Part shown: positions 15,831 to 23,885 of the stretch, piece by piece
Numbering within the stretch: position 1 is the first letter of the stretch
How the letters are laid out: each line of letters opens with the position of its first letter
Assembly: GCA_021298015.1 (NCBI GenBank)
Contig: JAJTGY010000015.1
Coordinates: forward strand, 1 to 64,000
From: Flammeovirgaceae bacterium
GTDB taxonomy: Bacteria > Bacteroidota > Bacteroidia > Cytophagales > Cyclobacteriaceae
Direction: 5' to 3'
Length of the DNA: 64,000 bases
Made by a program: the position numbers and the translations under genes
Notes under the pieces: model-generated
Database searches by the model: none
What the model saw: only the letters and a program-made list of their open reading frames with translations
Told to the model about the DNA's origin: nothing

Positions 15831-16690
15831 ATACGAACCAGTTTTACGCGCGCATCATCGGCCTGAATACGCACTTCGGCCGAGCCGTTAGTCGTGGACA
15901 CTTCGGTGCGTGTTTCGGTTCGGTTTATCACGTTAAAGTTGCCTTCCGTTGTTACCCGGGCATCGTCATGACGAATATCAAAACGGCCACCTCCCGATGT
16001 AACGGTAAGCGAAACCAGTCCATCCTGCAGATTAATGGTATACCGGCCGGCATCCGCCAAAGAGGTCTCCACTACAAAGTCTCCGTCATCGATGTTGACA
16101 TCCATCGAAGCGAAGCGCGCGTTGCGAATGCGGATGTCGGCATCATCGCCATCCACCGTGAGTGAGCCGCGGCCTTCGTCCATCTGCACGTCTCCGTCAT
16201 CCAACCGGAACGAGAACGAATTACCCTGACATTTTTCCAGCAGTACATCGGCATCATCCAAATCGAGCCGAATGGCTCCGTGGAGTGATGAAATCTGATA
16301 ATTGCCATCATCACCATCCACGCTAAGCGACATCCCCAAGGGCAGCTCCAGCCGTATGGTGTAGCGCTCTTGATAAGAACCAAAGGCCATCGAAACGGAG
16401 CCATTGGCTCGCTCACGGATATCCAGGTTGCCGTCTTCATTGGAAATGTCGACTGAGAAAGTCTCGTCACTCCATACCCATCCCCGGGTAGTCACCAAAC
16501 GGTCAATTTTGACATGCGCGGTGCTGCGGCTGGAGCCCACCACCACCACATCGGCATCGGAGCAACGCAGGCGAACCTGGCCTCCGAGGTTCACATTGAA
16601 CTCTTTGTCCAAATGGAAATCCCGGTCTTTGTCATTTTGAGCCAAAACGAGAGTTGGTATCAACAGAAGGATCAGTACACACTGTTTCAT
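15827..16690 (-). CDS. DUF4097-like secreted beta-helix protein with acidic-turn repeats
   Basis: 287 residues with a signal peptide ending in LVLAQ. The mature part is a repeated strand pattern with acidic turns every 15-25 residues: SDADVVV, NEDGNLDI, GDDGNYQI, LDDADVLL, LDDGDVQM, GDDADIRI, IDDGDFVV, HDDARVTT, ADDARVKL. This matches the putative-adhesin/DUF4097 right-handed helix. Regular D-D-x-D turns could bind Ca2+, which is a guess from composition. The role is unknown; in Bacteroidota such proteins often sit near envelope stress systems, none of which is seen here. Confidence 0.75.
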   Translation of the reverse strand: MKQCVLILLLIPTLVLAQNDKDRDFHLDKEFNVNLGGQVRLRCSDADVVVVGSSRSTAHVKIDRLVTTRGWVWSDETFSVDISNEDGNLDIRERANGSVSMAFGSYQERYTIRLELPLGMSLSVDGDDGNYQISSLHGAIRLDLDDADVLLEKCQGNSFSFRLDDGDVQMDEGRGSLTVDGDDADIRIRNARFASMDVNIDDGDFVVETSLADAGRYTINLQDGLVSLTVTSGGGRFDIRHDDARVTTEGNFNVINRTETRTEVSTTNGSAEVRIQADDARVKLVRI

Positions 16691-16796
16691 GGGAAGGTTT
16701 TTTTGGTTAGACGCAAATCCGGCTGCGCAGGTTGCATGCCGTTTGATGATTTGGCTGGCGACTCTTAACTTTCGAATGGATTAATCCTAAATTATT

Positions 16797-16901
16797 ATGT
16801 CAAAAGGCAGAGATCAAAAAAAAGAGGAGAAGAAAAAGCCCCAGAAAACCCTGAAAGAAAAGCGTGCCGAAAAAAAGGCGAAACGCGGCAATCAGGGCTG
16901 A
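16797..16901 (+). CDS. Small Lys-rich protein (34 aa)
   Basis: An ATG-started frame of 34 codons, MSKGRDQKKEEKKKPQKTLK followed by a second basic stretch ending GNQG. More than a third of residues are Lys or Arg. A strong intrinsic terminator begins 28 bases after the stop codon, which supports a real transcript. Similar very short Lys-rich frames occur in Bacteroidota, possibly RNA- or ribosome-binding, but that is inference. Upstream, AACTTTCG resembles a weak -7 box. Confidence 0.6.
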   Translation: MSKGRDQKKEEKKKPQKTLKEKRAEKKAKRGNQG

Positions 16902-16929
16902 TCAACGTTAATCGGCTTACCTCGCACCG

Positions 16930-16961
16930 ATGGCTGCCTGCGGGCGGCCATTGGTTTTTTT
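16930..16961 (+). terminator. Intrinsic terminator after the small basic gene
   Basis: Stem ATGGCTGCC / GGCGGCCAT (9 pairs with one G-U), 4-base loop, then TGG and a run of seven T. It ends the plus-strand transcript of 16797-16901. Confidence 0.8.
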
Positions 16962-16964
16962 GGG

Positions 16965-17783
16965 CTACAACCGGGAGATCAATTCCACGTAAAGTGCGGT
17001 AAGGTCTTTTTCCGAACGACCGGCAATGGCAATGATTTCGTCAATGTTTACCGGTTTGAGATTATCCGGGTCGCAATCGTCTGTCAATACGGAAATGGCA
17101 CAACAGGGCAGCCCCATGTGATTAGCCACAATGACCTCCGGCACGGTGCTCATACCTACGGCATCTGCGCCAATGCGCTGAAGGAATCGGTACTCGGCCC
17201 GGGTTTCCAGATTAGGTCCCATCACGGCCACATATACCCCTTCGTTGAGTTTGATCCCGCGCTCGGCCGCAATACTTTTCAACAGGGTGTTTAACTGCTT
17301 TGCATACGGCTGGCTCATGTCGGGGAAACGCAAACCGAATAACTCATGATTGGGGCCGCGCAAGGGATTGTCTGGCAATAAATTGATATGGTCATCAATG
17401 ACCATGAGTTCCCCTTTGCGCCAATTGCGATTCATGTTTCCGGCCGCGTTGGAAATCAACAGATGTTCCACTCCCAGGAGATTCATCACGCGCACCGGCA
17501 AGGTGATTTGCTGAAGCGAGTAGCCTTCATAAAAATGAAATCGGCCTTGCATGGCCAACACCTTTTTACCCCGCACGTCCCCGTAAATCAACTGCCCTTT
17601 GTGGAACTCCACCGTTGAGATGGGAAAATGGGGAATCGAATTATAATTGATCGTGATCGGATTCTGAATTTCTTTCACAAACAAGTTACCCAGGCCGGTG
17701 CCGAGGATAACCCCCACCTGCGGCTCGGTGATGCCCCGCTTCCGAACAAATTCAGTAGCCTCATGGATTTGTTGTAATGTCAT
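16965..17783 (-). CDS. Purine nucleoside phosphorylase (PNP type I)
   Basis: 272 residues from ATG 17783. Family motifs are GVILGTGLGNL near the N terminus (phosphate loop), LAMQGRFHFYEGYS, LLISNAAGNMN, a DHINLLPDNPL segment, GPNLETRAEYRFL and DAVGMSTVPEVIVANH. It phosphorolyses inosine and guanosine to base plus ribose-1-phosphate for purine salvage. A TTG three codons upstream (17792) is possible but less likely. The gene is convergent with the small Lys-rich gene and its terminator. Confidence 0.92.
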   Translation of the reverse strand: MTLQQIHEATEFVRKRGITEPQVGVILGTGLGNLFVKEIQNPITINYNSIPHFPISTVEFHKGQLIYGDVRGKKVLAMQGRFHFYEGYSLQQITLPVRVMNLLGVEHLLISNAAGNMNRNWRKGELMVIDDHINLLPDNPLRGPNHELFGLRFPDMSQPYAKQLNTLLKSIAAERGIKLNEGVYVAVMGPNLETRAEYRFLQRIGADAVGMSTVPEVIVANHMGLPCCAISVLTDDCDPDNLKPVNIDEIIAIAGRSEKDLTALYVELISRL

Positions 17784-17829
17784 AGCCGGCAAATAACCGA
17801 TTTTAAGTTCCTTTTACACGAATAAAAGC

Positions 17830-18885
17830 TCACGCAGTTGCACCCTGGCAACTGGAACCTGCCCCGGCCGTGCAGGCAAAGCAGTGCTGACTCACGGCAA
17901 TCTTGCGCGACTTCAGTTCGGCAAAATCAAAATCGCGCACGTGGCCCTTCACGCGGGCATCAATACCAAGGCCGAGCATCTGATTAAAGTCGCAATCGTA
18001 CAGGTTTCCCAGCCAGTCGATGGAGATGGTGTTGCGGCACATGACACCCGGCACAGCCGCGGGGTTAAACGCGTTCACCAGTTTCTCCATGTAGTCGTCA
18101 TAGTTGCCGGATTCCAGGAGAAAATCCAAAAAACGACTGATTGGAATATTGGTGATGGTGAACAGGTTGTTAAAGTCGATACCAAAATGTGATTTCAATT
18201 CGAGTTTGAAATCCCGCTCCAGTTGCTTCTGATCGCCCGGCAGAAAAGCGCCCACCGGGTTGTACACCAGGTCGAGTACGAGTCCACTGCCCGGCCGTCC
18301 ATAGCCCACGTCATTTAACATATTCAGTGCCCGGATCGAATCAGCAAAAACGCCCTCACCACGTTGGCGGTCCGTTTTTCCCGCGTTATAAAACGGAAGG
18401 GATGAGCACACCCTAACACCATGCTTTTTGAAAAAGGCCGGTAAATCGTGATAACGCGGATTGGCCACAATAATGGTGAGGTTGGAGCGGACGATGATTT
18501 CCGACACACCGATTCGATGAGCCTCTTCCACAAACCAGCGGAAGTGCGGATTCATTTCCGGTGCACCCCCGGTGATGTCGAGCGTCCGGATTTTGTTCTT
18601 CGCCAGGGCATTCAGGCAAAGCTCCATCGTTTCCCGGCTCATGATCTCCTGCCGATCAGGCCCGGCATCGACATGGCAATGCTTGCACACCTGGTTGCAC
18701 ATGTAACCAACATTGACTTGAAATATTTCCAAATCACCCGGAGTGAGCGAATCGTGGCCTGCTTCCGCTATCTTTCGATGAAACTTTGGCAATCGGCCTT
18801 CGCGAAATATTCCATTTTCGAGAATCTCGCGCTGGCGCTGCTGATCAGCCAGTTGGTGATGACGGGCGTGAAGGCTTTTAATCAT
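17830..18885 (-). CDS. arsS: Arsenosugar biosynthesis radical SAM protein ArsS
   Basis: 351 residues. The radical SAM cluster motif is GYMCNQVCKHCHVDAGPDR, and the SAM-binding GGAPEMNPHF follows. A C-terminal SPASM-like, Cys-rich region (CRNTISIDWLGNLYDCDFNQ, HCFACTAGAGSSCQGATA) matches the radical SAM/Cys-rich family, in which some members carry selenocysteine near that last Cys; here it is an ordinary TGC. ArsS adds 5'-deoxyadenosyl to dimethylarsenite on the way to arsenosugars. The AhpD-like partner lies 19 bases upstream in the same operon. No arsenite methyltransferase (ArsM) is in the window. Confidence 0.85.
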   Translation of the reverse strand: MIKSLHARHHQLADQQRQREILENGIFREGRLPKFHRKIAEAGHDSLTPGDLEIFQVNVGYMCNQVCKHCHVDAGPDRQEIMSRETMELCLNALAKNKIRTLDITGGAPEMNPHFRWFVEEAHRIGVSEIIVRSNLTIIVANPRYHDLPAFFKKHGVRVCSSLPFYNAGKTDRQRGEGVFADSIRALNMLNDVGYGRPGSGLVLDLVYNPVGAFLPGDQKQLERDFKLELKSHFGIDFNNLFTITNIPISRFLDFLLESGNYDDYMEKLVNAFNPAAVPGVMCRNTISIDWLGNLYDCDFNQMLGLGIDARVKGHVRDFDFAELKSRKIAVSQHCFACTAGAGSSCQGATA

Positions 18886-18904
18886 GGAATACGCACGTGT
18901 GATC

Positions 18905-19249
18905 CTACATCGACAGCTTCTTCGCCTTGTTCATCATCATGACTCCGTGCACCAGCGATGCCCCTCCGCGGATGGCGGCTGCCACGTGAATGGCCTCCAT
19001 CATGGCCTTTTCAGTTGCTCCTTTTTCCAGCGAATCCTGCGTGTACGCATCAATGCAGTAGGGGCATTGCACAGTGTGCGCCACCGCCAAGGCAATCAAT
19101 GATTTCTCTCGGGCCGTTAAATCACCCCCTTTAAAAACATCGCCATACCAATCAAAGAACTTTTTCGCCAGGTTGCCCTCCCACTCGGCAATGGCGCCAA
19201 ACTTTTTCAGGTCTTCGGGAGCGTAGTAGTGATGTTCCATACTGATCAT
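18905..19249 (-). CDS. Arsenosugar biosynthesis-associated peroxidase-like (AhpD-fold) protein
   Basis: 114 residues of the carboxymuconolactone decarboxylase/AhpD fold: LTAREKSLIALAVAHTVQCP, then CPYCIDAY with the redox CxxC pair, and a helix with HVAAAIRGGASLVHGVMMMN. This short form is the one regularly paired with ArsS. It probably acts as a thiol-dependent reductant or peroxidase in the arsenic pathway, but its exact reaction is not established. Two ATGs four codons apart (MISMEHHYY) are possible starts. The genes run AhpD-like then arsS. Confidence 0.85.
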   Translation of the reverse strand: MISMEHHYYAPEDLKKFGAIAEWEGNLAKKFFDWYGDVFKGGDLTAREKSLIALAVAHTVQCPYCIDAYTQDSLEKGATEKAMMEAIHVAAAIRGGASLVHGVMMMNKAKKLSM

Positions 19250-19284
19250 TTTTAGTTTTGGAAGAAAAATCGTTTATACTAGCA

Positions 19285-20025
19285 TCAGAAGTTGGGCGAC
19301 AAAAGGTACTTCGAGTAGAAATCGTCAATCACCTTAACCGCATCTTCCGGCTTGTCTACTATTGTAAACAGGTCGAGGTCTTCGGGGCTGACCATTTTTT
19401 CGTTCACCAACACTTTCGTGATCCACCCAATCAGATCGGCCCAGAATTCCTTACCCACCAGCACAATGGGAAAGCGTCCGATCTTTTTCGTCTGGATCAG
19501 GGTCAGGGCCTCACTTAATTCATCCAACGTGCCAAACCCACCGGGCATCACAATAAAACCCTGGGAGTATTTGACAAACATCACCTTGCGAACAAAAAAG
19601 TAGTCGAACGTGATCAGCTTGTCGGGATCGATGTAGATGTTGCCTTTTTGTTCAAAGGGCAGAAAGATGTTAAGGCCAACGGATTTTCCGCCTGCCCGGT
19701 TGGCCCCTTTATTACCAGCCTCCATAATACCCGGTCCGCCACCGGTGATTACACCATACCCATGTTGTACCAACTGATACGCAATCTCCTCGGCCTGGAT
19801 GTAGTAGGGGTGATCGGGTTTTGTGCGGGCCGAACCAAATATGGTTACACAGGGGCCAATCTTCGCGAGTTTCTCAAAGCCTTCCACAAACTCGCTCATG
19901 ACTTTAAAAATCACCCAGGAATCTGCGCTCTTGATTTCGGCCCAATCCTTATCCTTAAACGCCTTGCGGATGCGGTGCTCCTCTTCCAGCGCTTCCTGCA
20001 AATTCTTTCCCTTGTTATTGTTCAT
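19285..20025 (-). CDS. LOG-family (TIGR00730) Rossmann-fold protein
   Basis: 246 residues from ATG 20025. It carries VTIFGSARTKPDHPYY, GGGPGIMEAGNKGA and VMPGGFGTLDEL, the nucleotide-binding and PGGxGTxxE active-site motifs of the lonely-guy/lysine-decarboxylase-like family. Plant and bacterial LOG enzymes release cytokinin bases from their ribotides; in bacteria without cytokinins they may act as AMP nucleosidases. The longer frame to 20199 would overlap the upstream gene and lacks family similarity. It lies 49 bases downstream of the TIGR01777 gene. Confidence 0.87.
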   Translation of the reverse strand: MNNNKGKNLQEALEEEHRIRKAFKDKDWAEIKSADSWVIFKVMSEFVEGFEKLAKIGPCVTIFGSARTKPDHPYYIQAEEIAYQLVQHGYGVITGGGPGIMEAGNKGANRAGGKSVGLNIFLPFEQKGNIYIDPDKLITFDYFFVRKVMFVKYSQGFIVMPGGFGTLDELSEALTLIQTKKIGRFPIVLVGKEFWADLIGWITKVLVNEKMVSPEDLDLFTIVDKPEDAVKVIDDFYSKYLLSPNF

Positions 20026-20074
20026 ACATGGCGATTGATCTGGCCAACAAACTTCGAAAGTAGTAAATCTAAAA

Positions 20075-20974
20075 TCATTTGCCGGCAAGCAACAGGTGAA
20101 GGGCACTCTCCAGCGTGGCAAACTGATAGGTAAAGCCCGTTTTGACGATCTTTTCATTTGAAACCCGGTTGCCGAAAACAACCATGTTAGCCATCTCACC
20201 CAGCATGGCTTTAAGTATAAAGGCTGGCACCGCGGGCAACCAAAGCGGCCGTTTCAATTCGCGGGCAATGGCGTGCGTCATTTGCCGATTGGTCACCGGG
20301 TTAGGACCCACAGCATTGTAGGCTCCTGTTAGCCGGTGCTCCAAGGCATGAATGAACATGGCGCAGAGATCATCGATATGAATCCAACTCATATACTGCT
20401 GGCCGGATGCCAGCGGTGCACCAACACCCCACTTCACCGGGCGCATCAATTGTGGTAGTGCACCTCCGTGCTTGCTTAATATGATTCCAATACGCAACCG
20501 CGACACAGGTTGGGCTATTTTTTGCACTTCGTCTTCCCAGGCGCGGGTCACATCGGCTAAAAAATCGGTTCCGGGCCCGCTCTCCTCGGTGAACCACTCA
20601 GCGCCCGGTGCGAAACCATAATACCCAACAGCCGAAGCACACGCCACGGCTTGCACGTTGTTGGGCACGTCAACAAGCGCCTTCGCCAGCAAGCGGGTGG
20701 AGAGTACACGACTATCCAGGATTTCCTTTTTTCGCGAGGGCGTCCATCGTTGGTCAGCTACTCCGGCTCCCGCGAGGTGAATGATAAAGTCAGTATGCGT
20801 AAAGGCATCCGGGTCGAAGGTGTTGCGCGCAAGGTCCCACGAGTAGGTTTTTACAGGCAACTCCCGTGCGGTACGGCCCAGGTGGCAAATCTGGTAGCCT
20901 TTTTGCTGAAGTAGTTCGGTGAGCCGTGAACCGACCAGTCCACTGCCACCGGTAATAAGCACTCGTTTTGCCAT
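20075..20974 (-). CDS. TIGR01777-family NAD-dependent epimerase
   Basis: 299 residues from ATG 20974, starting KRVLITGGSGLVGSRLTELL (NAD-binding glycine motif). Further family marks are HLAGAGVADQRWTPSRKKEI, ASAVGYYG with the Tyr of the SDR active site, LRIGIILSKHGGALPQLM and the C-terminal DUF1731-like LWLPAVPAFILKAMLGEMA. Members (YfcH/SULA-like) have no agreed substrate. The longer frame to 21094 would run through the divergent promoter and into the neighbouring gene. Confidence 0.85.
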   Translation of the reverse strand: MAKRVLITGGSGLVGSRLTELLQQKGYQICHLGRTARELPVKTYSWDLARNTFDPDAFTHTDFIIHLAGAGVADQRWTPSRKKEILDSRVLSTRLLAKALVDVPNNVQAVACASAVGYYGFAPGAEWFTEESGPGTDFLADVTRAWEDEVQKIAQPVSRLRIGIILSKHGGALPQLMRPVKWGVGAPLASGQQYMSWIHIDDLCAMFIHALEHRLTGAYNAVGPNPVTNRQMTHAIARELKRPLWLPAVPAFILKAMLGEMANMVVFGNRVSNEKIVKTGFTYQFATLESALHLLLAGK

Positions 20975-20981
20975 TAAGTCG

Positions 20982-20989
20982 TAGTTTTG
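20982..20989 (+). promoter_or_regulatory. -7 promoter box (TAGTTTTG) upstream of 21011
   Basis: TAnnTTTG match 21 bases before the ATG at 21011, inside the 36-base divergent gap with the epimerase gene. Confidence 0.4.
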
Positions 20990-21010
20990 AAGCACTAAAC
21001 TAACAAGACC

Positions 21011-21706
21011 ATGAGCCTGAAAGTTGGATTGCTCGTTGTAATTTTTTCCCGACTGCACGTGTGTGAGGCGCAGACCGTTACATCTACTGCCCAAACGATG
21101 CGGATCAAAGGTGAAGAAGCACGTGGTTTTGGTGTGACCCTCGAGGGCAAAAAAGATGACATTGCCTCAGCCTGGGGAAAATTTGTAAAGGAATTGGGGA
21201 AGAATCGCAGCGGAGCTGACTATACCAGCATCACCGAAGTGGTTATAAATGGTACTTCGTACACCAAGGGAACACTATACGTGAAAGCCGAGGGAAACGA
21301 CCAAAAAGCCACGGCCTGGATTGGCCTGAAGGATACCGAGTGGAACGAAAGCGATGTTAATGCCGTGTTGAAAGAGCTCGAAAAAGTGGCTTATCGATTT
21401 GGTGTTAAGTATTACCGCGACAAAATCCAGGTGCAAATTGACGAAGCCCAGCGCGCACTGGATGCCACGGGAAAACAACAGCAGCGACTGGTGGGGCAAA
21501 ACAAGGATCTTGCCCTACGCCTGAATAACAACGATCAGGAACGCCTGGCGCTGGAGAAATCGCTGGAGAACAACAAACTGGAGAATGCCGCTTTGAAAGT
21601 TCGCCTCGAAAACAACAAAAAGTCGCAGGACTCCGTGGCGCAGGCGTCTACACGCATCAAGGAAGTGCTCAACTCACACAAAGAGCGGCAGCGGAAGGTT
21701 AATTAG
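21011..21706 (+). CDS. Secreted coiled-coil protein of unknown function
   Basis: 231 residues with a short signal peptide (SLKVGLLVVIFSRLHVCEAQ). A compact domain (about 25-135: TMRIKGEEARGFGVTLEGKK, YTKGTLYVKAEGN, GVKYYRDKIQ) is followed by a long coiled coil (140-231) rich in Gln, Asn, Leu and Lys, with Asn-rich near repeats LRLNNNDQERLALEKSLENN, LENAALKVRLENNKKSQ. No family is recognised. It may be a periplasmic spacer or scaffold protein. The last 8 bases overlap the convergent lipoprotein gene. Confidence 0.7.
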   Translation: MSLKVGLLVVIFSRLHVCEAQTVTSTAQTMRIKGEEARGFGVTLEGKKDDIASAWGKFVKELGKNRSGADYTSITEVVINGTSYTKGTLYVKAEGNDQKATAWIGLKDTEWNESDVNAVLKELEKVAYRFGVKYYRDKIQVQIDEAQRALDATGKQQQRLVGQNKDLALRLNNNDQERLALEKSLENNKLENAALKVRLENNKKSQDSVAQASTRIKEVLNSHKERQRKVN

Positions 21707-22289
21707 TAATGTCAGGCTTCTGGTTCTTAACGTCCTCCAAAAATCGCCAAGAAGAGTTTGGCGTGTAATCCCACCGCATCAATTGCGTATTGTAGTAAAA
21801 ATCATCGTTTGGCACATCTACATAGTTCCGGTTCCCCAGGTACTTTTTTACATTTCCTTTGGTGGCCATCTGCTCAAACAACTGATGCGACCGGGTATTC
21901 ATTTCTTCGCGCGTTAGCCGTGGCGTGTGGTAAAGCAAATTAATAAACATCAGGCTGTCCTGTTCGTTGCACCGAAAATAACCACCAAGCCCCTGGTAAT
22001 GCTCGTAAAGTGAAGAGAGGTCGCGGTGCTCGAAGAAAAAAAAGTGGGCGGTATCGGTGCGTTGGTAAAACTTTAACGATGCGCTGGTCAGCTGAATAAA
22101 ATTCTCATAGAATGCCTTATTCTCAGGCTGGATGCGCTGTTCGTATTGGATGTGGTCAGGCTTTTTTATAACAAAGGGCGCCACTTGCATCAGGCGCTTT
22201 TCATATTCTGCCGATGTAAGCACCTCTTTTGCATCGAAATTTGAAGAGCAGGAAGCAAAAAAGAAGATCAAAAGGATTAGGCTACGCAT
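21699..22289 (-). CDS. Hypothetical lipoprotein
   Basis: 196 residues from ATG 22289. The leader RSLILLIFFFASCSS has a lipobox (FASC), and acidic SNFDAKE follows. The mature part is mostly helical with many aromatic residues (HFFFFEHRDLSSLYEHYQGL, FRCNEQDSLMFINLLYH). Members of the family are unknown to me. An intrinsic terminator at 22324 separates it from the upstream receptor operon, so it probably has its own promoter in the short gap, though no -7 box is evident. Confidence 0.7.
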   Translation of the reverse strand: MRSLILLIFFFASCSSNFDAKEVLTSAEYEKRLMQVAPFVIKKPDHIQYEQRIQPENKAFYENFIQLTSASLKFYQRTDTAHFFFFEHRDLSSLYEHYQGLGGYFRCNEQDSLMFINLLYHTPRLTREEMNTRSHQLFEQMATKGNVKKYLGNRNYVDVPNDDFYYNTQLMRWDYTPNSSWRFLEDVKNQKPDITN

Positions 22290-22323
22290 CGTAAGTTCTG
22301 TGACTTGAGATATTAAATTAATG

Positions 22324-22353
22324 AAAAAGCCTGCGATTACTCGCAGGCCTTTT
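22324..22353 (-). terminator. Intrinsic terminator of the TonB receptor/lipoprotein operon
   Basis: Stem GCCTGCG / CGCAGGC with a 6-base loop, flanked by A5 on one side and T4 on the other, so it can act in both directions. It begins 19 bases after the stop of 22372-23796 on the minus strand. Confidence 0.85.
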
Positions 22354-22371
22354 AGGTTTCCAAGAATCGAA

Positions 22372-23796
22372 TTAATACACTGCGTTAATTGGATCGTAGT
22401 TGATCCACCCAGCCGCATACGACCAACCTGCATCAGCAGCTGTGCCAAATGCACCGCGGTAGGCTACCGTTTCAAAACCACTTCCAGGACTAACAAAGCC
22501 AGTTAATCCCGGGCTGCTGGCAACCTGAAAAGGGTTAAAACCAAGTCCATTCAGTGTGTATACATTGTTTGATGCTACATCCGAAGGACTCTTGGCGGTG
22601 AAGGCGCCAAAAACATCGGTCAGCAATGCCGTGGTGTTATTGTCATTTGTGAAGCTACCGGGCACCGCGGAACCTCCGGACACAGCCGTCAGCGTACCGT
22701 GTCCGATGATGAGATTGTCGTCAACAAGGGCATTGGCGCCTGAAGCATTCCAACGTACACCGGTGGTAAATCCGGTGATTATTGAATTATACACCTTCGT
22801 GCTGGAAGACGTGTTAATTTCCAAAGCAGCTTGATAGAATCCATTAATCTGGTTCACGGCACGGAACAGGCGAGGGCCCAGAACGGTGATATTAGAGAAC
22901 TCCGGAGCCGAATGGCGCTTGGCGAAGCCACCGGGCACATCTGGCAATGCCGCAACATCCGTAGTGTTATTGCTAGAAGTCTCAAATGCACGGGAGCCTG
23001 AAAAGTCAGCCTGAAGGGGATCTCTTACGATCAGCCCGAACTGTACCTTACCAATGTAACCACGGTCCGTATCAAAGTCATCGTCAAGTGTATATTGAGC
23101 GATGAGGTACTTATGGTTAACGGTGCCGCCAAACCACTCGTAAGCATCATCGTTTGCGTAAGAAACCTGGATGTGCTCTATTTTAGTGCCAGAACCCACT
23201 GAACCCATAGTTAAGCTGTTCAATTCGTTATCCTGGGAAAGAGGAATACCGGCAAACTCAATCCGAACAAACTCCATGGTGCCTGAATTGTCATTCTCAA
23301 CTGGTGCATTGGTTCCATGACCGTAGGTGCCATTATCGTTCCCTGAAGCTGTGATACCCTCAATAGCAGAGTTTGCATTGCCGTTGGTGTACGCGCGGCC
23401 GCAAATGACCACGCCACCCCAGTCACCGCGATTACGGAAGCCTTGGTCTGCCGAAGAAGTCATGACAATCGGGTTGCTAGCAGTGCCCCGTGCGTCAATT
23501 TTACCCCCGCGGTTAATTACCAACGTGCCTTGTGTTGCTTTGTCACCGAATACTTTCGTGCCAGCCGGAATTGTAAGTGTTGCGCCACTCTGAACATACA
23601 CCTTTCCCTTAAGCAAATACCGCTTAGTCGCATCCAAGGTGGTATTCGCGGTGATGTTACCTTCAATCGTCAGATCAAATTTTGAATCATCCGTGGGAGG
23701 TTGCGGATCGTCACTGTTATCACAAGAAGACAGAGTCGTTACCAGCATAACGGACAACAGGAGACTGAATAGTCTGCCCAGCAGTTTAATGTTCAT
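22372..23796 (-). CDS. Surface lipoprotein with beta-helix repeats, partner of the TonB receptor
   Basis: 474 residues with lipobox TTLSSC after a leader of about 23 residues and a Pro/Asp linker (DNSDDPQPPTDDSK). The body is built of strand repeats typical of a right-handed parallel beta-helix: TLDATKRYLLKGKVYVQSGA, LTIPAGTKVFGDK, GTLVINRGGKIDARGT, NPIVMTSSADQG, WGGVVICGRAYTNG, then an EFVRIEFAG / HIQVSYANDDAYEWFGGTV core. It follows the TonB receptor with an 89-base gap and ends at a terminator. It is probably a surface substrate-binding component playing the part SusD plays elsewhere. Substrate unknown. Confidence 0.75.
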   Translation of the reverse strand: MNIKLLGRLFSLLLSVMLVTTLSSCDNSDDPQPPTDDSKFDLTIEGNITANTTLDATKRYLLKGKVYVQSGATLTIPAGTKVFGDKATQGTLVINRGGKIDARGTASNPIVMTSSADQGFRNRGDWGGVVICGRAYTNGNANSAIEGITASGNDNGTYGHGTNAPVENDNSGTMEFVRIEFAGIPLSQDNELNSLTMGSVGSGTKIEHIQVSYANDDAYEWFGGTVNHKYLIAQYTLDDDFDTDRGYIGKVQFGLIVRDPLQADFSGSRAFETSSNNTTDVAALPDVPGGFAKRHSAPEFSNITVLGPRLFRAVNQINGFYQAALEINTSSSTKVYNSIITGFTTGVRWNASGANALVDDNLIIGHGTLTAVSGGSAVPGSFTNDNNTTALLTDVFGAFTAKSPSDVASNNVYTLNGLGFNPFQVASSPGLTGFVSPGSGFETVAYRGAFGTAADAGWSYAAGWINYDPINAVY

Positions 23797-23819
23797 AGCG
23801 TAGTTGTTTTTTTACGCCC

Positions 23820-23827
23820 CAAAAGTA
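23820..23827 (-). promoter_or_regulatory. -7 box (TACTTTTG) upstream of the surface lipoprotein
   Basis: TAnnTTTG match on the minus strand, 23 bases upstream of ATG 23796, inside the 89-base gap after the TonB receptor. It could allow independent expression of the lipoprotein. Confidence 0.4.
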
Positions 23828-23885
23828 GGCGGACCGCTTCAGTGAAAGATTAATTCAGTGTTAGCAAATCGTTACGTTGGCAATT

